NCBI GenBank assembly: GCA_028287395.1
Contig: JAQBPR010000104.1
Span: forward strand, 1 to 64,000
Origin: Bacilli bacterium
GTDB taxonomy: Bacteria > Bacillota > Bacilli > Paenibacillales > NBRC-103111
DNA: 64,000 bases
Direction of reading: 5' to 3'
Below are positions 50,458 to 60,430 of this stretch, one piece after another. The notes under the pieces were generated by a model that was given only the letters and a program-made list of their open reading frames with translations, did not search any database and had not been told where the DNA came from. The translations under genes were made by a program, and so were the position numbers. Numbering within the stretch: position 1 is the first letter of the stretch; each line of letters opens with the position of its first letter.

Positions 50458-51807
50458 ATGTATAAAAGAGCAAGCGGTATTTTATTTCCAATTGTAGTAT
50501 TGGCTTTAATCGGTGCAGGGATTTGGGGGTATCAGGAGAATCAGGATAAAAATGCGATATTAATTAAAGCGGAAAATCAGTATCAACGTTCATTTCACGA
50601 TTTATCGTATCATATCGATAAACTACATACGGAGTTGGGGAATTCAGTAGCCGTGAATTCAACCTCACAAGATTTTTATAAAAAAGGTCTTGTTAACGTC
50701 TGGCAATTGTCGAGACAAGCACAAAATGAAATTAATCAACTGCCGCTCACGCTGCTTCCATTTAATGAAACCCGACAATTTTTGAATAACATTAGTCAAT
50801 TCTCCTATCGCACAGCGGTACGCGATTTAACTTCAAAACCAATTACGCAGGATGAAATGAATACATTAAATACCCTGTTTACGCGATCAAAAGTGATAAG
50901 AGATCAGTTAAATGGGGTGCAAAATCAGGTGCTTGCAAAAAACCTGCGATGGATGGATGTGGAAACAGCGCTTGCCATGCAGAAAAATAATCAAGATAAT
51001 GCGATTGTTGATGGTTTTCGCACAGTAAACAAAAAGGTAGGCGAAAATGCAGAAATGAATTGGGGACCATCAATGACAAGTGTGCTGCAAGAAAGAAAGT
51101 TGAGCATGCTTTCAGGTAAAAGCCAAACGCCGGAAGAAATCAAACAAAAAGCAGCACAGTTTTTAGGTATGCAGGATCCATCCAAACTTAAAGTAGAGGA
51201 AAATGGGGTTGGAACAGACTACAACACCTTTACTGTGAAAGCGGAATTGCCTAATCATCCCGATGGAGTGCATCTGGATCTGACCAAGAAGGGCGGCGAA
51301 GTCGTTTTCTATCTGGCATCAAGAGAAGTTAAAGCTAGAGTCATTGATCATAAAGGAGCGATTCAAGCGGCAACTGAATTTCTCGTACAGCATGGTTATA
51401 ATCAGCTGAAAGCAATCAGTTATGATGAATATCAGAATACAGCCAACATTGAGTTTGCTAAGGAACAAAATAAAGTGATTGTATATCCGGCAAAGCTTTC
51501 CGTTAAAGTGGCTTTAAATGATGGTGAGGTCATAGGGCTTCAAGCAGCAGATTATGTATTCGAAAATAAAGATCGAAAATGGAATGAACCCAAATTAACT
51601 GTCGAAAAAGCTAAAAAAGAATTAAGTCCAAAATTCCAGCTTAGCAATCATTCACTTGCACTGATCAAAAATGAACTGGGACAAGAAGTCTTATGTCATC
51701 AATTTGTCGGCAAAATAAACGGAAATAACTACAAAATTTTTATTAATGCAGATAATGGATATGAAGAAAGCATAGAAGTTTTACGTCCGCAAGAGGCTAA
51801 AGTATAA
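50458..51807 (+). CDS. ypeB: Germination protein YpeB
   Basis: N-terminal TM + LSYHIDKLHTELGNSVAVNS...LWQLSRQAQNEINQLP; C-terminal PepSY-like repeats. Confidence 0.9.
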   Translation: MYKRASGILFPIVVLALIGAGIWGYQENQDKNAILIKAENQYQRSFHDLSYHIDKLHTELGNSVAVNSTSQDFYKKGLVNVWQLSRQAQNEINQLPLTLLPFNETRQFLNNISQFSYRTAVRDLTSKPITQDEMNTLNTLFTRSKVIRDQLNGVQNQVLAKNLRWMDVETALAMQKNNQDNAIVDGFRTVNKKVGENAEMNWGPSMTSVLQERKLSMLSGKSQTPEEIKQKAAQFLGMQDPSKLKVEENGVGTDYNTFTVKAELPNHPDGVHLDLTKKGGEVVFYLASREVKARVIDHKGAIQAATEFLVQHGYNQLKAISYDEYQNTANIEFAKEQNKVIVYPAKLSVKVALNDGEVIGLQAADYVFENKDRKWNEPKLTVEKAKKELSPKFQLSNHSLALIKNELGQEVLCHQFVGKINGNNYKIFINADNGYEESIEVLRPQEAKV

Positions 51808-51815
51808 TTTTCTGC

Positions 51816-51843
51816 AAAGAGAAGAGATCATCTTCTCTTTTCT
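51816..51843 (+). terminator. Terminator after ypeB
   Basis: AAAGAGAAGA/TCTTCTCTTTT. Confidence 0.65.
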
Positions 51844-51904
51844 TGTTTCTATTTTCGAATGTCGTGGTATAATCAGGGTATACAAAATGTTGGAGGTGCC
51901 GGTT

Positions 51905-52558
51905 TTGCTTCCGAAAGTTAATCAAGTTCTTTTTATGCAAGTTAATTCCATTGATGAAGAAGAAGCTAAAGAAGAATTAAAATCAAGAATTTCCGATGTG
52001 CTTGAAGAACATATATTGATGGAAATTCCCATGCGCGTTAAATCGGGTAAGATTAAACGATTATATGCTGGGGATGAGCTGTCTGCTTATTATGTTACCG
52101 AGGGAGGGGTAAAAAATTATTTTATTACCTCAGTACTCGGTTTTAGAGAAGATGTAGTCAAATTAGTTGTGATTAAGAAGCCAGAGCTAGAAGCCATTAC
52201 GAAAGTCCAGCGTCGGAACTTTTTGCGTGTTCCCGCAGAGCTTGAAATTGCAGTTAAAGTTTCAGAACACATTCAATTTATGGGCTTAACTGACGACGTG
52301 GGCGGCGGCGGAATTTCCTTTTTATGCGAAAAACACATGCCCATTCAAGTAAATAATATGGCGTCTTGCTGGTTACTTGTTCCTTTTAAAAATGGGAAAG
52401 TGGATCATGTGCCATTTAAAGCTGAAATGGTACGGGTTAAACCTACTGAAGATGACTCTTTATTGGTTATGCTGCGGTTTATTGAAATTTCCGATCGTGA
52501 TCGTCAAAAAATCATTCGTTATTGTTTTGAACGACAATTGGATTTCCGTAAAAAATAG
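51905..52558 (+). CDS. PilZ-domain c-di-GMP-binding flagellar brake protein (YpfA/MotI-like), TTG start
   Basis: QRRNFLRVPAELEIAVKV...DVGGGGISFLCEK PilZ pattern; TTGGAGGTG RBS upstream of 51905. Confidence 0.88.
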   Translation: MLPKVNQVLFMQVNSIDEEEAKEELKSRISDVLEEHILMEIPMRVKSGKIKRLYAGDELSAYYVTEGGVKNYFITSVLGFREDVVKLVVIKKPELEAITKVQRRNFLRVPAELEIAVKVSEHIQFMGLTDDVGGGGISFLCEKHMPIQVNNMASCWLLVPFKNGKVDHVPFKAEMVRVKPTEDDSLLVMLRFIEISDRDRQKIIRYCFERQLDFRKK

Positions 52559-52564
52559 TTATTT

Positions 52565-52594
52565 TTGCACATAACCCCAATCTTATGGTATAAT
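52565..52594 (+). promoter_or_regulatory. Predicted sigma-A promoter upstream of cmk
   Basis: TTGCAC -18 nt- TATAAT. Confidence 0.55.
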
Positions 52595-52605
52595 TTTTTT
52601 CGTTC

Positions 52606-52628
52606 GCAGGCGCGTGCCTGCTTTTTTT
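52606..52628 (+). terminator. Intrinsic terminator/attenuator hairpin just downstream of the cmk promoter
   Basis: GCAGGC-GCGT-GCCTGC + T7. Confidence 0.75.
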
Positions 52629-52662
52629 AATCCAGTTGCGTTACTTTTAGGAGGACCAGCAG

Positions 52663-53337
52663 TTGAAAAAAATCAATGTTGCGCTGGATGGCCCTGCCGG
52701 TGCAGGTAAAAGCACAGTCGCTCGTTTAGTAGCCGATGCTTTAGGCTATGTTTACGTTGATACTGGAGCTATGTACAGAGCTGTGACATGGAAGACAATG
52801 CAAGAGGGGTTGCATCCGGAAATGGTAGAGCAAGTTATTGCTCTGGCAAACCGAATACAAATTGAGTTAAAACCTAGCCCGTACGGTCAACAAGTTTTCG
52901 TTGATGGTATCGATGTGACAGATGCTATCCGATCAGATGAAATCAATCGTACGGTATCCTGGATCGCTCGTATTCCACAAATTCGCGAAATTTTAGTGCA
53001 TTTGCAACAGCAAATGGCCGCTTCCAAAGGAATTGTGATGGATGGAAGAGACATTGGTACGCATGTATTGCCTGATGCCGAAATCAAAGTTTTTTTGACA
53101 GCTAGCGTTAAGGAAAGAGCAGAGCGACGTTACAATGAAATGGTTCACCCGACGATGACTTTGGAGCAGCTTGAACAAGACATTGCCGAGCGGGATCGAC
53201 TGGATGAAGAGCGTGAAGCATCACCATTGATCAAAGCAAATGATGCTCATTTGCTTGACAGCACTCAGATGTCGCTTTCGGAAGTTGTTACAGCAGTACT
53301 TGCTTTATGCAGTACAAACGTAAGCGGAGGTTTTTAA
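52663..53337 (+). CDS. cmk: (d)CMP kinase (TTG start)
   Basis: NVALDGPAGAGKSTVARLVA, YVDTGAMYRAVT, DGRDIGTHVLPDA. Confidence 0.95.
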   Translation: MKKINVALDGPAGAGKSTVARLVADALGYVYVDTGAMYRAVTWKTMQEGLHPEMVEQVIALANRIQIELKPSPYGQQVFVDGIDVTDAIRSDEINRTVSWIARIPQIREILVHLQQQMAASKGIVMDGRDIGTHVLPDAEIKVFLTASVKERAERRYNEMVHPTMTLEQLEQDIAERDRLDEEREASPLIKANDAHLLDSTQMSLSEVVTAVLALCSTNVSGGF

Positions 53338-53338
53338 C

Positions 53339-53929
53339 ATGCTCTATCGTTTTGCAAGAAGCTTACTGCGCTTATTATTTTTATTATTGTTCCGACTGGA
53401 AGCTCATGGTTTGGAGAATATCCCACTCGATGGCCCATTGATTATATGTGGAAATCATAGAAGCAATTTCGACCCACCTATGCTCGGGACGCCTTTAAAA
53501 AGAGAGCTCTTTTTTATGGCGAAAGCTGAATTGTTTGATATTCCGATTTTCGGCTGGATCATTAAGAATGTGCATGCTTTTCCTGTTAAACGAGGTGGAG
53601 TCAGTAAGGATTCGATTCGTTTATCGATTCAATTGCTGAAGGATGGCCATGCGATGTGTATTTTTCCGGAAGGATCTCGTAAAAATGCAGGTGGTGTTGG
53701 AAAAAAAGGCGCCGCAAGCCTCGCCTTGAAATCGGATGCGGTCATTATTCCTGCAGCGATTATTGGAAACTATAAACCTTTTCGCCGTATGGCGGTTCAT
53801 TATGGTAAGCCGGTTGATTTGAGTGAGTTTGCTCAAGGAACGTCTGAACAATTGGAAGCGGCGACAGATAAAATCATGAGCGAAATTAGAGCAATGGTTG
53901 CGCTACATCAAACCATTAGTAAAAATTAA
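53339..53929 (+). CDS. plsC: 1-acyl-sn-glycerol-3-phosphate acyltransferase
   Basis: CGNHRSNFDPPM (NHxxxxD), FPEGSRKN. Confidence 0.92.
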   Translation: MLYRFARSLLRLLFLLLFRLEAHGLENIPLDGPLIICGNHRSNFDPPMLGTPLKRELFFMAKAELFDIPIFGWIIKNVHAFPVKRGGVSKDSIRLSIQLLKDGHAMCIFPEGSRKNAGGVGKKGAASLALKSDAVIIPAAIIGNYKPFRRMAVHYGKPVDLSEFAQGTSEQLEAATDKIMSEIRAMVALHQTISKN

Positions 53930-53986
53930 AAGCCGTGAATGGAAAAGGTATTTTAGAATTATACTACAACCTAGGAGGTTACAAAG

Positions 53987-55369
53987 ATGACAGAAGAAAC
54001 AAAGACTACAGAAGAATTAGCTTCAACAGAAGTCGCATCAACAGAAGAGATAAGTGAACAAGAAGCTGCAGAAATAGTTGAAGAAGCGGCACCGGTAATT
54101 GAGGCCGTTAAAGCACCAAAAGCTGCTAAAAAGGCAGCTGCTGTAAAAGTAGAACAAGCGGGTGATTCTACGCCTGAGACAACATTGGATCTTTTAAATG
54201 TAGCCGTAATTAAAAAGGGTTCTACAGTAAAGGGGAAAATTGTAAAGGTAGACGCTGATCAAGCTTTTGTTGATATTGGCTACAAATATGATGGCATTAT
54301 TCCCATACGTGAATTATCTTCCGTTACTTTAGAAAATGCCGCAGATGTGGTTGCCATTGGCCAAGAAGTCGAATTAAAAGTGGTCACCATTGATGATGAG
54401 AAAGAAAAGCTTATTCTTTCCAAACGTGTTGTGGACAGCGAGAACGCTTGGCAGGACCTTCAAAAGAAGCTTGAAACGCAAGAAACGTTTGAAGCTAAGG
54501 TAGCAGACGTAGTAAAAGGCGGATTGGTGATCGATGTCGGTCTTCGCGCTTTTGTACCTGCTTCTATGGTTGAGCGTCATTTTGTCGAAGATTTCAGCGA
54601 TTATAAAGGTCGTATTTTAAGATTAAGAGTGAAAGAGCTGGATCAAGAGAAAAACAAAGTCATTCTTTCGCAAAAAGATGTTTTGGATGAAGAATTTGAA
54701 GTAAATAAGAAAAATTTATTATCTACTTTAAAAATTGGTCAAGAATTGGAAGGAACTGTGCAGCGTTTGACGCCATTCGGTGCTTTTGTAAATATTGGCG
54801 GAATTGATGGCTTGGTGCATATTTCCGAAATGTCATGGCAGCATATTGATCATCCATCAGAAGTAGTATCCGAAGGCGATCAAGTAAAAGTGCAAATTTT
54901 AAAATTGGATCCGCAAAATGATCGCATTAGTTTAAGCTTGAAGGCCACACAACCTGGACCTTGGCAGAAGCTTAGCGGCGATCTTCAAGTAGGTTCGATC
55001 GTTAGCGGAACTGTACAACGTATTACAAACTTCGGTGCTTTTGTAGAAGTTGCACCTGGTATTGAAGGCTTGGTTCACATATCACAAGTTGCGCACCGGC
55101 ATATTTCCACGCCTCACGAAGTGTTGAAAGAAGGACAGGAAGTACAAGTGAAAATCCTGGATATTAATCCAACTGACAAACGCATTAGCTTGAGTATTAA
55201 AGAAACCGAAGAAGCACCAGCCACTTCGGAAAAACCGGAGAAATCGAGATCTGACAGAGACAGACCAGACAGAAGACAACCAAAAAGCGATTATGTACAA
55301 CAAGAGAATCAAAAGCTGACAAATTCGCTTGGTGAGCTATTCGGTGATAAATTAAGCAAGTTTAAATAA
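53987..55369 (+). CDS. rpsA: 30S ribosomal protein S1 homolog (YpfD-like), four S1 domains, acidic/Ala-rich N-terminus
   Basis: Repeated GAFVxxG..GLVHISEM; KISLSIKET. Confidence 0.92.
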   Translation: MTEETKTTEELASTEVASTEEISEQEAAEIVEEAAPVIEAVKAPKAAKKAAAVKVEQAGDSTPETTLDLLNVAVIKKGSTVKGKIVKVDADQAFVDIGYKYDGIIPIRELSSVTLENAADVVAIGQEVELKVVTIDDEKEKLILSKRVVDSENAWQDLQKKLETQETFEAKVADVVKGGLVIDVGLRAFVPASMVERHFVEDFSDYKGRILRLRVKELDQEKNKVILSQKDVLDEEFEVNKKNLLSTLKIGQELEGTVQRLTPFGAFVNIGGIDGLVHISEMSWQHIDHPSEVVSEGDQVKVQILKLDPQNDRISLSLKATQPGPWQKLSGDLQVGSIVSGTVQRITNFGAFVEVAPGIEGLVHISQVAHRHISTPHEVLKEGQEVQVKILDINPTDKRISLSIKETEEAPATSEKPEKSRSDRDRPDRRQPKSDYVQQENQKLTNSLGELFGDKLSKFK

Positions 55370-55382
55370 ATCATTTTCTCAG

Positions 55383-55420
55383 ATCGGCAAGCTCAATTCA
55401 GAGCTTGCCGATTTTTATTT
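55383..55420 (+). terminator. Terminator after rpsA
   Basis: ATCGGCAAGCTC-AATTCA-GAGCTTGCCGATTTTTATTTT. Confidence 0.85.
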
Positions 55421-55474
55421 TGCACGCGCATGTCAAAAGCAAAATTGAATCATACTAAGCCGTAGGTGATGTTC

Positions 55475-56071
55475 ATGAATCCGGGTTATTTAACTATTTT
55501 CGTTGTTTGCACAACAGTCATTTTATTAGCAAGTGGATGGAAGGATGTATTGTTAGGCGAAATCTCGCGAAAAGCAATTTTTATATTTTTATCAGGATGG
55601 CTGTTTTTTTCTATGTTTACCGTCCCATTCAGCCTGCACATGATGCGAATCCAGTTAAATTTAACTTTTTTATTCTTATTTGTGTATTGCTTGGTTTACT
55701 TAGCAAGCTTGCATCATGTGGTGGCAAGAATGCAAATGCTCTTGGTTGCTTTAATCATCTGTTTAATCGACTTCATTTTGCAACAAGCAGCAACATTACC
55801 CTTAGGAACGAACGTATTGCTATTATCTCTTGTAACGATCTGTTTACAAAAAGGGCCAAAAAAACAAATTTTCAGCCTGCTTCTTGGGTTGCTTTGCGGC
55901 AATGTTTTAAGCATAGTCACTCTTCACCGAACGCAACCGATCCTATTAGCAAATCAACGACTGCAGGATATGTGGTGGCTTGCTTTGTTAATGACACGGG
56001 CGCTTTCAATTTTATTCAAATACATATTATCGTCATGTAAAAAGGCATATATGGAATGGATAAAGCAATAA
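55475..56071 (+). CDS. YphA-like multi-TM membrane protein
   Basis: Six or so hydrophobic segments; located between rpsA and YIEGIA/der. Confidence 0.7.
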   Translation: MNPGYLTIFVVCTTVILLASGWKDVLLGEISRKAIFIFLSGWLFFSMFTVPFSLHMMRIQLNLTFLFLFVYCLVYLASLHHVVARMQMLLVALIICLIDFILQQAATLPLGTNVLLLSLVTICLQKGPKKQIFSLLLGLLCGNVLSIVTLHRTQPILLANQRLQDMWWLALLMTRALSILFKYILSSCKKAYMEWIKQ

Positions 56072-56090
56072 AAAGAGTGGGGGTTATGCT

Positions 56091-56972
56091 TTGGATTGGT
56101 TTAGCGTTCACCGTTATACATTGGGTGTGATGATAGGTGTTATCTTCGGATTAACTGCAAGATTGCTCTTGCTGCGCACAGATTATCGCCAGTATCCCAC
56201 TTATCCGCATGGGCAAATTATACATATCTCGTTGGGGATTATTGCAGCTGCCTTGGGAGCAGTGGCAGTGCCTTCTTTATTGAATAAGGAATATACAGCC
56301 GTTACATTTTTAGGCTTAGCTGCACAGCAATTTCGTGACGTTCGTAAAATGGAACGTGATACATTGACTATAATGGATGAATTGGAGCTGGTACAACGAG
56401 GCGGCTCCTATATTGAAGGAATCGCTATGGTTTTTGAGGGGAGAAATTATATGGTTATTTTTACAGCCTTTATGGCCAGTTTATTTAGTACGATATTTCC
56501 ATGGTATTGGGGCATTGCCGCAGGTTTAGCGGCACTGTTCATATCGCATTTTTTTAAATCAGGAAAGTCTGTTTCGGAAATCGCGGACGTTAGTGAAGCT
56601 CAATTACGGATGGATGGACCCGATTTATTTGTAGGCGATATTTATATTATGAATGTAGGTCTAGAGGATAGTCAAAAGAAAATTGCGGCACATGGGCTTG
56701 GTTTAATCGTAACACCCAAAAATTTAAATTGTCGTGTAACGCTGGCAAACTTAGGACAGCGACAAGCGATTTTATATGATTTATCAACGATTATGGGGGT
56801 CTTTCGCGATTCTGGAGAACCTTCATTGAGACCGCTGGCAAAACTTGATATGGAAGATGGAAGACTGGGTGTATTCATTCTGCCGCTTGATCCTAATATT
56901 GAAAAAGCGAAGCAGGTGCTTTTGCGTGTACCTTTGTTAGAAAGTGCAGTGCGTATGCCTTCCAAAGCTTGA
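56091..56972 (+). CDS. YIEGIA family membrane protein
   Basis: Contains GGSYIEGIAMVFEGRNYMVI; TTG start after GGGGG. Confidence 0.88.
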   Translation: MDWFSVHRYTLGVMIGVIFGLTARLLLLRTDYRQYPTYPHGQIIHISLGIIAAALGAVAVPSLLNKEYTAVTFLGLAAQQFRDVRKMERDTLTIMDELELVQRGGSYIEGIAMVFEGRNYMVIFTAFMASLFSTIFPWYWGIAAGLAALFISHFFKSGKSVSEIADVSEAQLRMDGPDLFVGDIYIMNVGLEDSQKKIAAHGLGLIVTPKNLNCRVTLANLGQRQAILYDLSTIMGVFRDSGEPSLRPLAKLDMEDGRLGVFILPLDPNIEKAKQVLLRVPLLESAVRMPSKA

Positions 56973-56993
56973 TATACAAAAGGAGATGAAAGA

Positions 56994-57173
56994 ATGAGCT
57001 CGATTTTGGCCATTATTTCAATGAAAAAAGAACAAATTGCCGGTGGAGCTCCGATTTTTTATGCGGATTCAATAGGTGAGCAGCAAAGTATTGCCTTCAA
57101 ATTAGAGAAAATACTCGATGCGACAGCACATGATTTGAAAAATGGCACGATGATTATTATTAAACATGCTTAG
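56994..57173 (+). CDS. Small YIEGIA-associated (capping-type) protein, 59 aa, absent from the ORF track
   Basis: MSSILAIISMKKEQIAGGAPIFYADSIGEQQSIAFKLEKILDATAHDLKNGTMIIIKHA; AAAGGAGATG RBS. Confidence 0.85.
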   Translation: MSSILAIISMKKEQIAGGAPIFYADSIGEQQSIAFKLEKILDATAHDLKNGTMIIIKHA

Positions 57174-57276
57174 CAAGGGTTGGTTGAAAAGCATAAACTA
57201 GCCAATCGAGCGTTTTTTTGATATGATGAAGATTGTGCGCATTTAAGCGAACAACAGGAACAAGGAGTGAAAAAGA

Positions 57277-58599
57277 ATGGCTAAACCGATTATTGCAATA
57301 GTAGGCCGTCCTAATGTCGGAAAATCAACGATTTTCAACCGACTGATTGGCGATAGGTTAGCTATTGTTGAAGATAAAGCTGGAAGTACAAGAGATCGTC
57401 TTTATGGTTCAAGTGAATGGAATGGCAAAGCATTTAATGTGATCGATACGGGTGGTATTGAAATCAATAGCGATGACGATATATTGCGTTCTGTTCGCAT
57501 GCAAGCAGAATTAGCAATTGAAGAGTCCGATGTCATTATTTTTATGGTCGATGTAAAAGCAGGGATTACGCCAGCAGATTTAGAAGTGAGTCAAATTTTG
57601 TTTCGCGCGCGTAAACCGGTTATTTTGGCCGTGAATAAAGTCGATAACATTTCTTTGCAGGAAGAGATCTATGAATTTTACAGTTTGGGCTTTGGTGAGC
57701 CGATTGCAGTTTCAGGAGCGCATGCCATTGGGATTGGCGATCTTCTTGAGGCAGCGGTAAATCATTTTCCGGAAGACACTGACGATCCTTATGACGAAGA
57801 TGTCATTCGGATTGCTTTAATTGGTCGACCCAACGTGGGTAAATCATCTTTGGTGAACGCTATTTTGGGTGAAGAACGAGTGATCGTAAGTGAGCAAGCG
57901 GGAACGACAAGGGATGCTATCGATACCCCCTTTGAAAAAGATGGACAAAGATACGTTTTGATTGACACAGCTGGTATGCGTAAACGCGGTAAAGTGTATG
58001 AGAGTATGGAAAAATATAGCGTCATGCGTGCCATGAAAGCGATCGAACGCGCTGATGTAGCATTGGTTATCATTAATGGAGAAGAAGGAATCATTGATCA
58101 AGACAAACATATTGCCGGTTACGCGCATGAAGCAGGTAAAGCTAGCATATTTGTGATTAATAAATGGGATGTTGTCGAGAAAGATGATAAAACCATGCAG
58201 CATTTTTCCCAAACCATTCGCGACCATTTTTTATTTATGACCTATGCTCCTATGCTATTTGTCTCGGCAAAAACGAAGCAAAGACTAAACAAACTTCTCC
58301 CCATAGTCAATGAAGTCGCGGAACACAATGCCGTTCGGGTACAAACGCATGTATTGAATGACGTCATCTCTGATGCTGTTGCCATAACTCCGCCACCAAC
58401 CAGCAACGGGAAAAGATTACGCGTTAAATATGTGACACAAGTTGCGGTTAAACCGCCAACGATTGTTGTTTTTGTTAATGATCGCGAGTTAATGCATTTT
58501 TCTTATGAACGATATTTAGAAAATAAACTTCGCGCGGCATTTGATTTTACAGGAACGCCTATTCGTTTGTTTACTCGCAGTAAAAGGGATGACGAATAA
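57277..58599 (+). CDS. der: Ribosome-associated GTPase Der
   Basis: Two G domains: [14 protein letters not shown] and [15 protein letters not shown]. Confidence 0.96.
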   Translation: MAKPIIAIVGRPNVGKSTIFNRLIGDRLAIVEDKAGSTRDRLYGSSEWNGKAFNVIDTGGIEINSDDDILRSVRMQAELAIEESDVIIFMVDVKAGITPADLEVSQILFRARKPVILAVNKVDNISLQEEIYEFYSLGFGEPIAVSGAHAIGIGDLLEAAVNHFPEDTDDPYDEDVIRIALIGRPNVGKSSLVNAILGEERVIVSEQAGTTRDAIDTPFEKDGQRYVLIDTAGMRKRGKVYESMEKYSVMRAMKAIERADVALVIINGEEGIIDQDKHIAGYAHEAGKASIFVINKWDVVEKDDKTMQHFSQTIRDHFLFMTYAPMLFVSAKTKQRLNKLLPIVNEVAEHNAVRVQTHVLNDVISDAVAITPPPTSNGKRLRVKYVTQVAVKPPTIVVFVNDRELMHFSYERYLENKLRAAFDFTGTPIRLFTRSKRDDE

Positions 58600-58652
58600 T
58601 ATAACGAATAAAATATGTTTGTTAAACAGGTTTTTTATTAGGGGGATGTCTG

Positions 58653-59246
58653 TTGAATTATATTCTTGCTATTTTCATCAGTTATTTATTGGGTTCGATT
58701 AGCTTTAGCTATTTGGCTGGTAAATTATTAAAAGGAATTGATATTCGTCAATATGGAAGCGGAAACGCAGGAGCTACCAACACTTTGCGTGTTTTAGGAA
58801 AAGGTCCTGGGATTACTGTGTTTTTGCTTGATATTTTTAAAGGTGTTTTGGCAGTCTGGATTGGCGGTTGGTTTTTACATGATTCACTTACGATCCAAAT
58901 TCTCTGCGGATTGGCTGTAGTGATCGGACATAATTGGCCTATTTTTTTCAGCTTTAAAGGCGGCAAAGGGATCGCTACAACTATTGGCGTTATGCTAACC
59001 CTCTGTTTTTTACCGGTTTTATTTGCTGGAGTCATTGCCATTATTTCGATTATAATTACGAGATATGTTTCGTTAGGTTCTCTGCTTTTCGCTGTGTTTC
59101 TTCCTGTTTTCGTCTGGGTAATGGATAAGCCGGCTTCCATCTTTTGGATTAGTATTCTCGTCGCCATCTTTGCTTTTGTTCGTCATAGAACCAACATTGT
59201 AAAGCTAATAAATGGAAATGAAAATAAAATAAGCGCTAATAAATAA
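58653..59246 (+). CDS. plsY: Glycerol-3-phosphate 1-O-acyltransferase PlsY
   Basis: IRQYGSGNAGATNTLRVLG, GHNWPIFFSFKGGKGIAT. Confidence 0.95.
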   Translation: MNYILAIFISYLLGSISFSYLAGKLLKGIDIRQYGSGNAGATNTLRVLGKGPGITVFLLDIFKGVLAVWIGGWFLHDSLTIQILCGLAVVIGHNWPIFFSFKGGKGIATTIGVMLTLCFLPVLFAGVIAIISIIITRYVSLGSLLFAVFLPVFVWVMDKPASIFWISILVAIFAFVRHRTNIVKLINGNENKISANK

Positions 59247-59251
59247 TTAGA

Positions 59252-59296
59252 ATGCTTACGATGCAAGTTTTCCTAAAGGAAAACTTTTAGGAGGGG
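59252..59296 (+). promoter_or_regulatory. Leader motif copy C: ATGCTTACGATGC + AAGTTTTCC-TAAA-GGAAAACTT hairpin abutting the gpsA RBS
   Basis: Recurrent sequence plus hairpin as at 6181 and 7224. Confidence 0.6.
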
Positions 59297-59304
59297 TTTG
59301 AAGG

Positions 59305-60342
59305 ATGCGAGTAAAAAAAGCAGCCGTCCTTGTCGCAGGAAGCTGGGGAACCGCACTGGCTTCATTATTAATAGATAACCATAATGAAGTTATGGTTTGG
59401 TCCCGTAATTCTTCTGAAGTGGATGATATTAATCATCATCATCGCAATAGTCGATTTTTCAAAGAGGTTGCTTTATCACCGAAGCTTCGAGCTACATTAT
59501 CGATGGAAGAAGCAGTTGCGGGTGCAGATGCAATCATATTAGCAGCACCTTCAACTGCAATGCGGGAAGTTTGTGTCCAGCTGAGACCGCTATTGAACAC
59601 AGTCGCTGCGAAAGAAACGCTTATTGTCCATGTCGCTAAAGGTTTCGAAGCTGAATCTATGAAGCGAATGACGACAGTTATTGCTGAAGAACTACCTGAA
59701 TATAATGCCAATAAAATCGTTGTCCTTTCGGGTCCTAGTCATGCTGAAGAAGTTATTTTACACGGTCCAACAACCGTTGTTGTAGCATCTGGAGACGTTA
59801 AAGCAGCTGAAGCAGCACAGGATTTACTCATCAATGCTTATTTTCGTGTTTATACAAATCCGGATGTAATTGGCGTTGAAGTGGGCGGTGCATTAAAAAA
59901 TATTATTGCTTTGGGAGCTGGCTTAACTGAAGGACTTGGCTTTGGCGATAATGCCAAAGCAGCGCTAATAACACGAGGTTTGGCAGAAATAACTCGGCTT
60001 GGAGTTAAGATGGGTGCCAATCCGCTTACTTTTGCAGGTTTAGCAGGAATTGGCGATTTGGTAGTTACCTGTACCAGTAAGCATAGTCGGAATTGGCGTG
60101 CCGGGTATATGCTGGGTCAAGGGAAAGATTTAAATGAAGTACTGCAAAGTATGGGCATGGTTGTAGAAGGTGTGAAAACAACGAAGGCAGCATACGAGCT
60201 TGCTCGTCAATATGAAGTCTCTATGCCAATCACAGATGCGTTGTTTAATGTTCTATTTGCGGGAAAAACCCCAAGAGAAGCGGTCGGAGATTTAATGGGG
60301 CGTGTAAAAACGCATGAAATCGAGGAAATCGCCGGATCTTGA
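59305..60342 (+). CDS. gpsA: NAD(P)H-dependent glycerol-3-phosphate dehydrogenase
   Basis: VLVAGSWGTALASLL, VGGALKNIIALGAGL, VEGVKTTKAAYEL. Confidence 0.95.
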   Translation: MRVKKAAVLVAGSWGTALASLLIDNHNEVMVWSRNSSEVDDINHHHRNSRFFKEVALSPKLRATLSMEEAVAGADAIILAAPSTAMREVCVQLRPLLNTVAAKETLIVHVAKGFEAESMKRMTTVIAEELPEYNANKIVVLSGPSHAEEVILHGPTTVVVASGDVKAAEAAQDLLINAYFRVYTNPDVIGVEVGGALKNIIALGAGLTEGLGFGDNAKAALITRGLAEITRLGVKMGANPLTFAGLAGIGDLVVTCTSKHSRNWRAGYMLGQGKDLNEVLQSMGMVVEGVKTTKAAYELARQYEVSMPITDALFNVLFAGKTPREAVGDLMGRVKTHEIEEIAGS

Positions 60343-60366
60343 TAAATATTATAATAAGGTAGCCTA

Positions 60367-60395
60367 CACTTTTATCCCATCAGCCTCATAAAATA
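60367..60395 (+). promoter_or_regulatory. Possible sigma-K-like promoter (AC, 17 nt, CATAAAATA)
   Basis: CATANNNTA-type -10 upstream of a SpoVIF-like gene. Confidence 0.4.
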
Positions 60396-60430
60396 AATTA
60401 GCTTTTGAGTTTATTTTAGGAGGTTTAACG

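Noticed and set aside
55507-56040. 177-aa plus-strand ORF
   Set aside because: Alternative frame within the YphA-like membrane gene, which has the RBS and hydrophobic pattern
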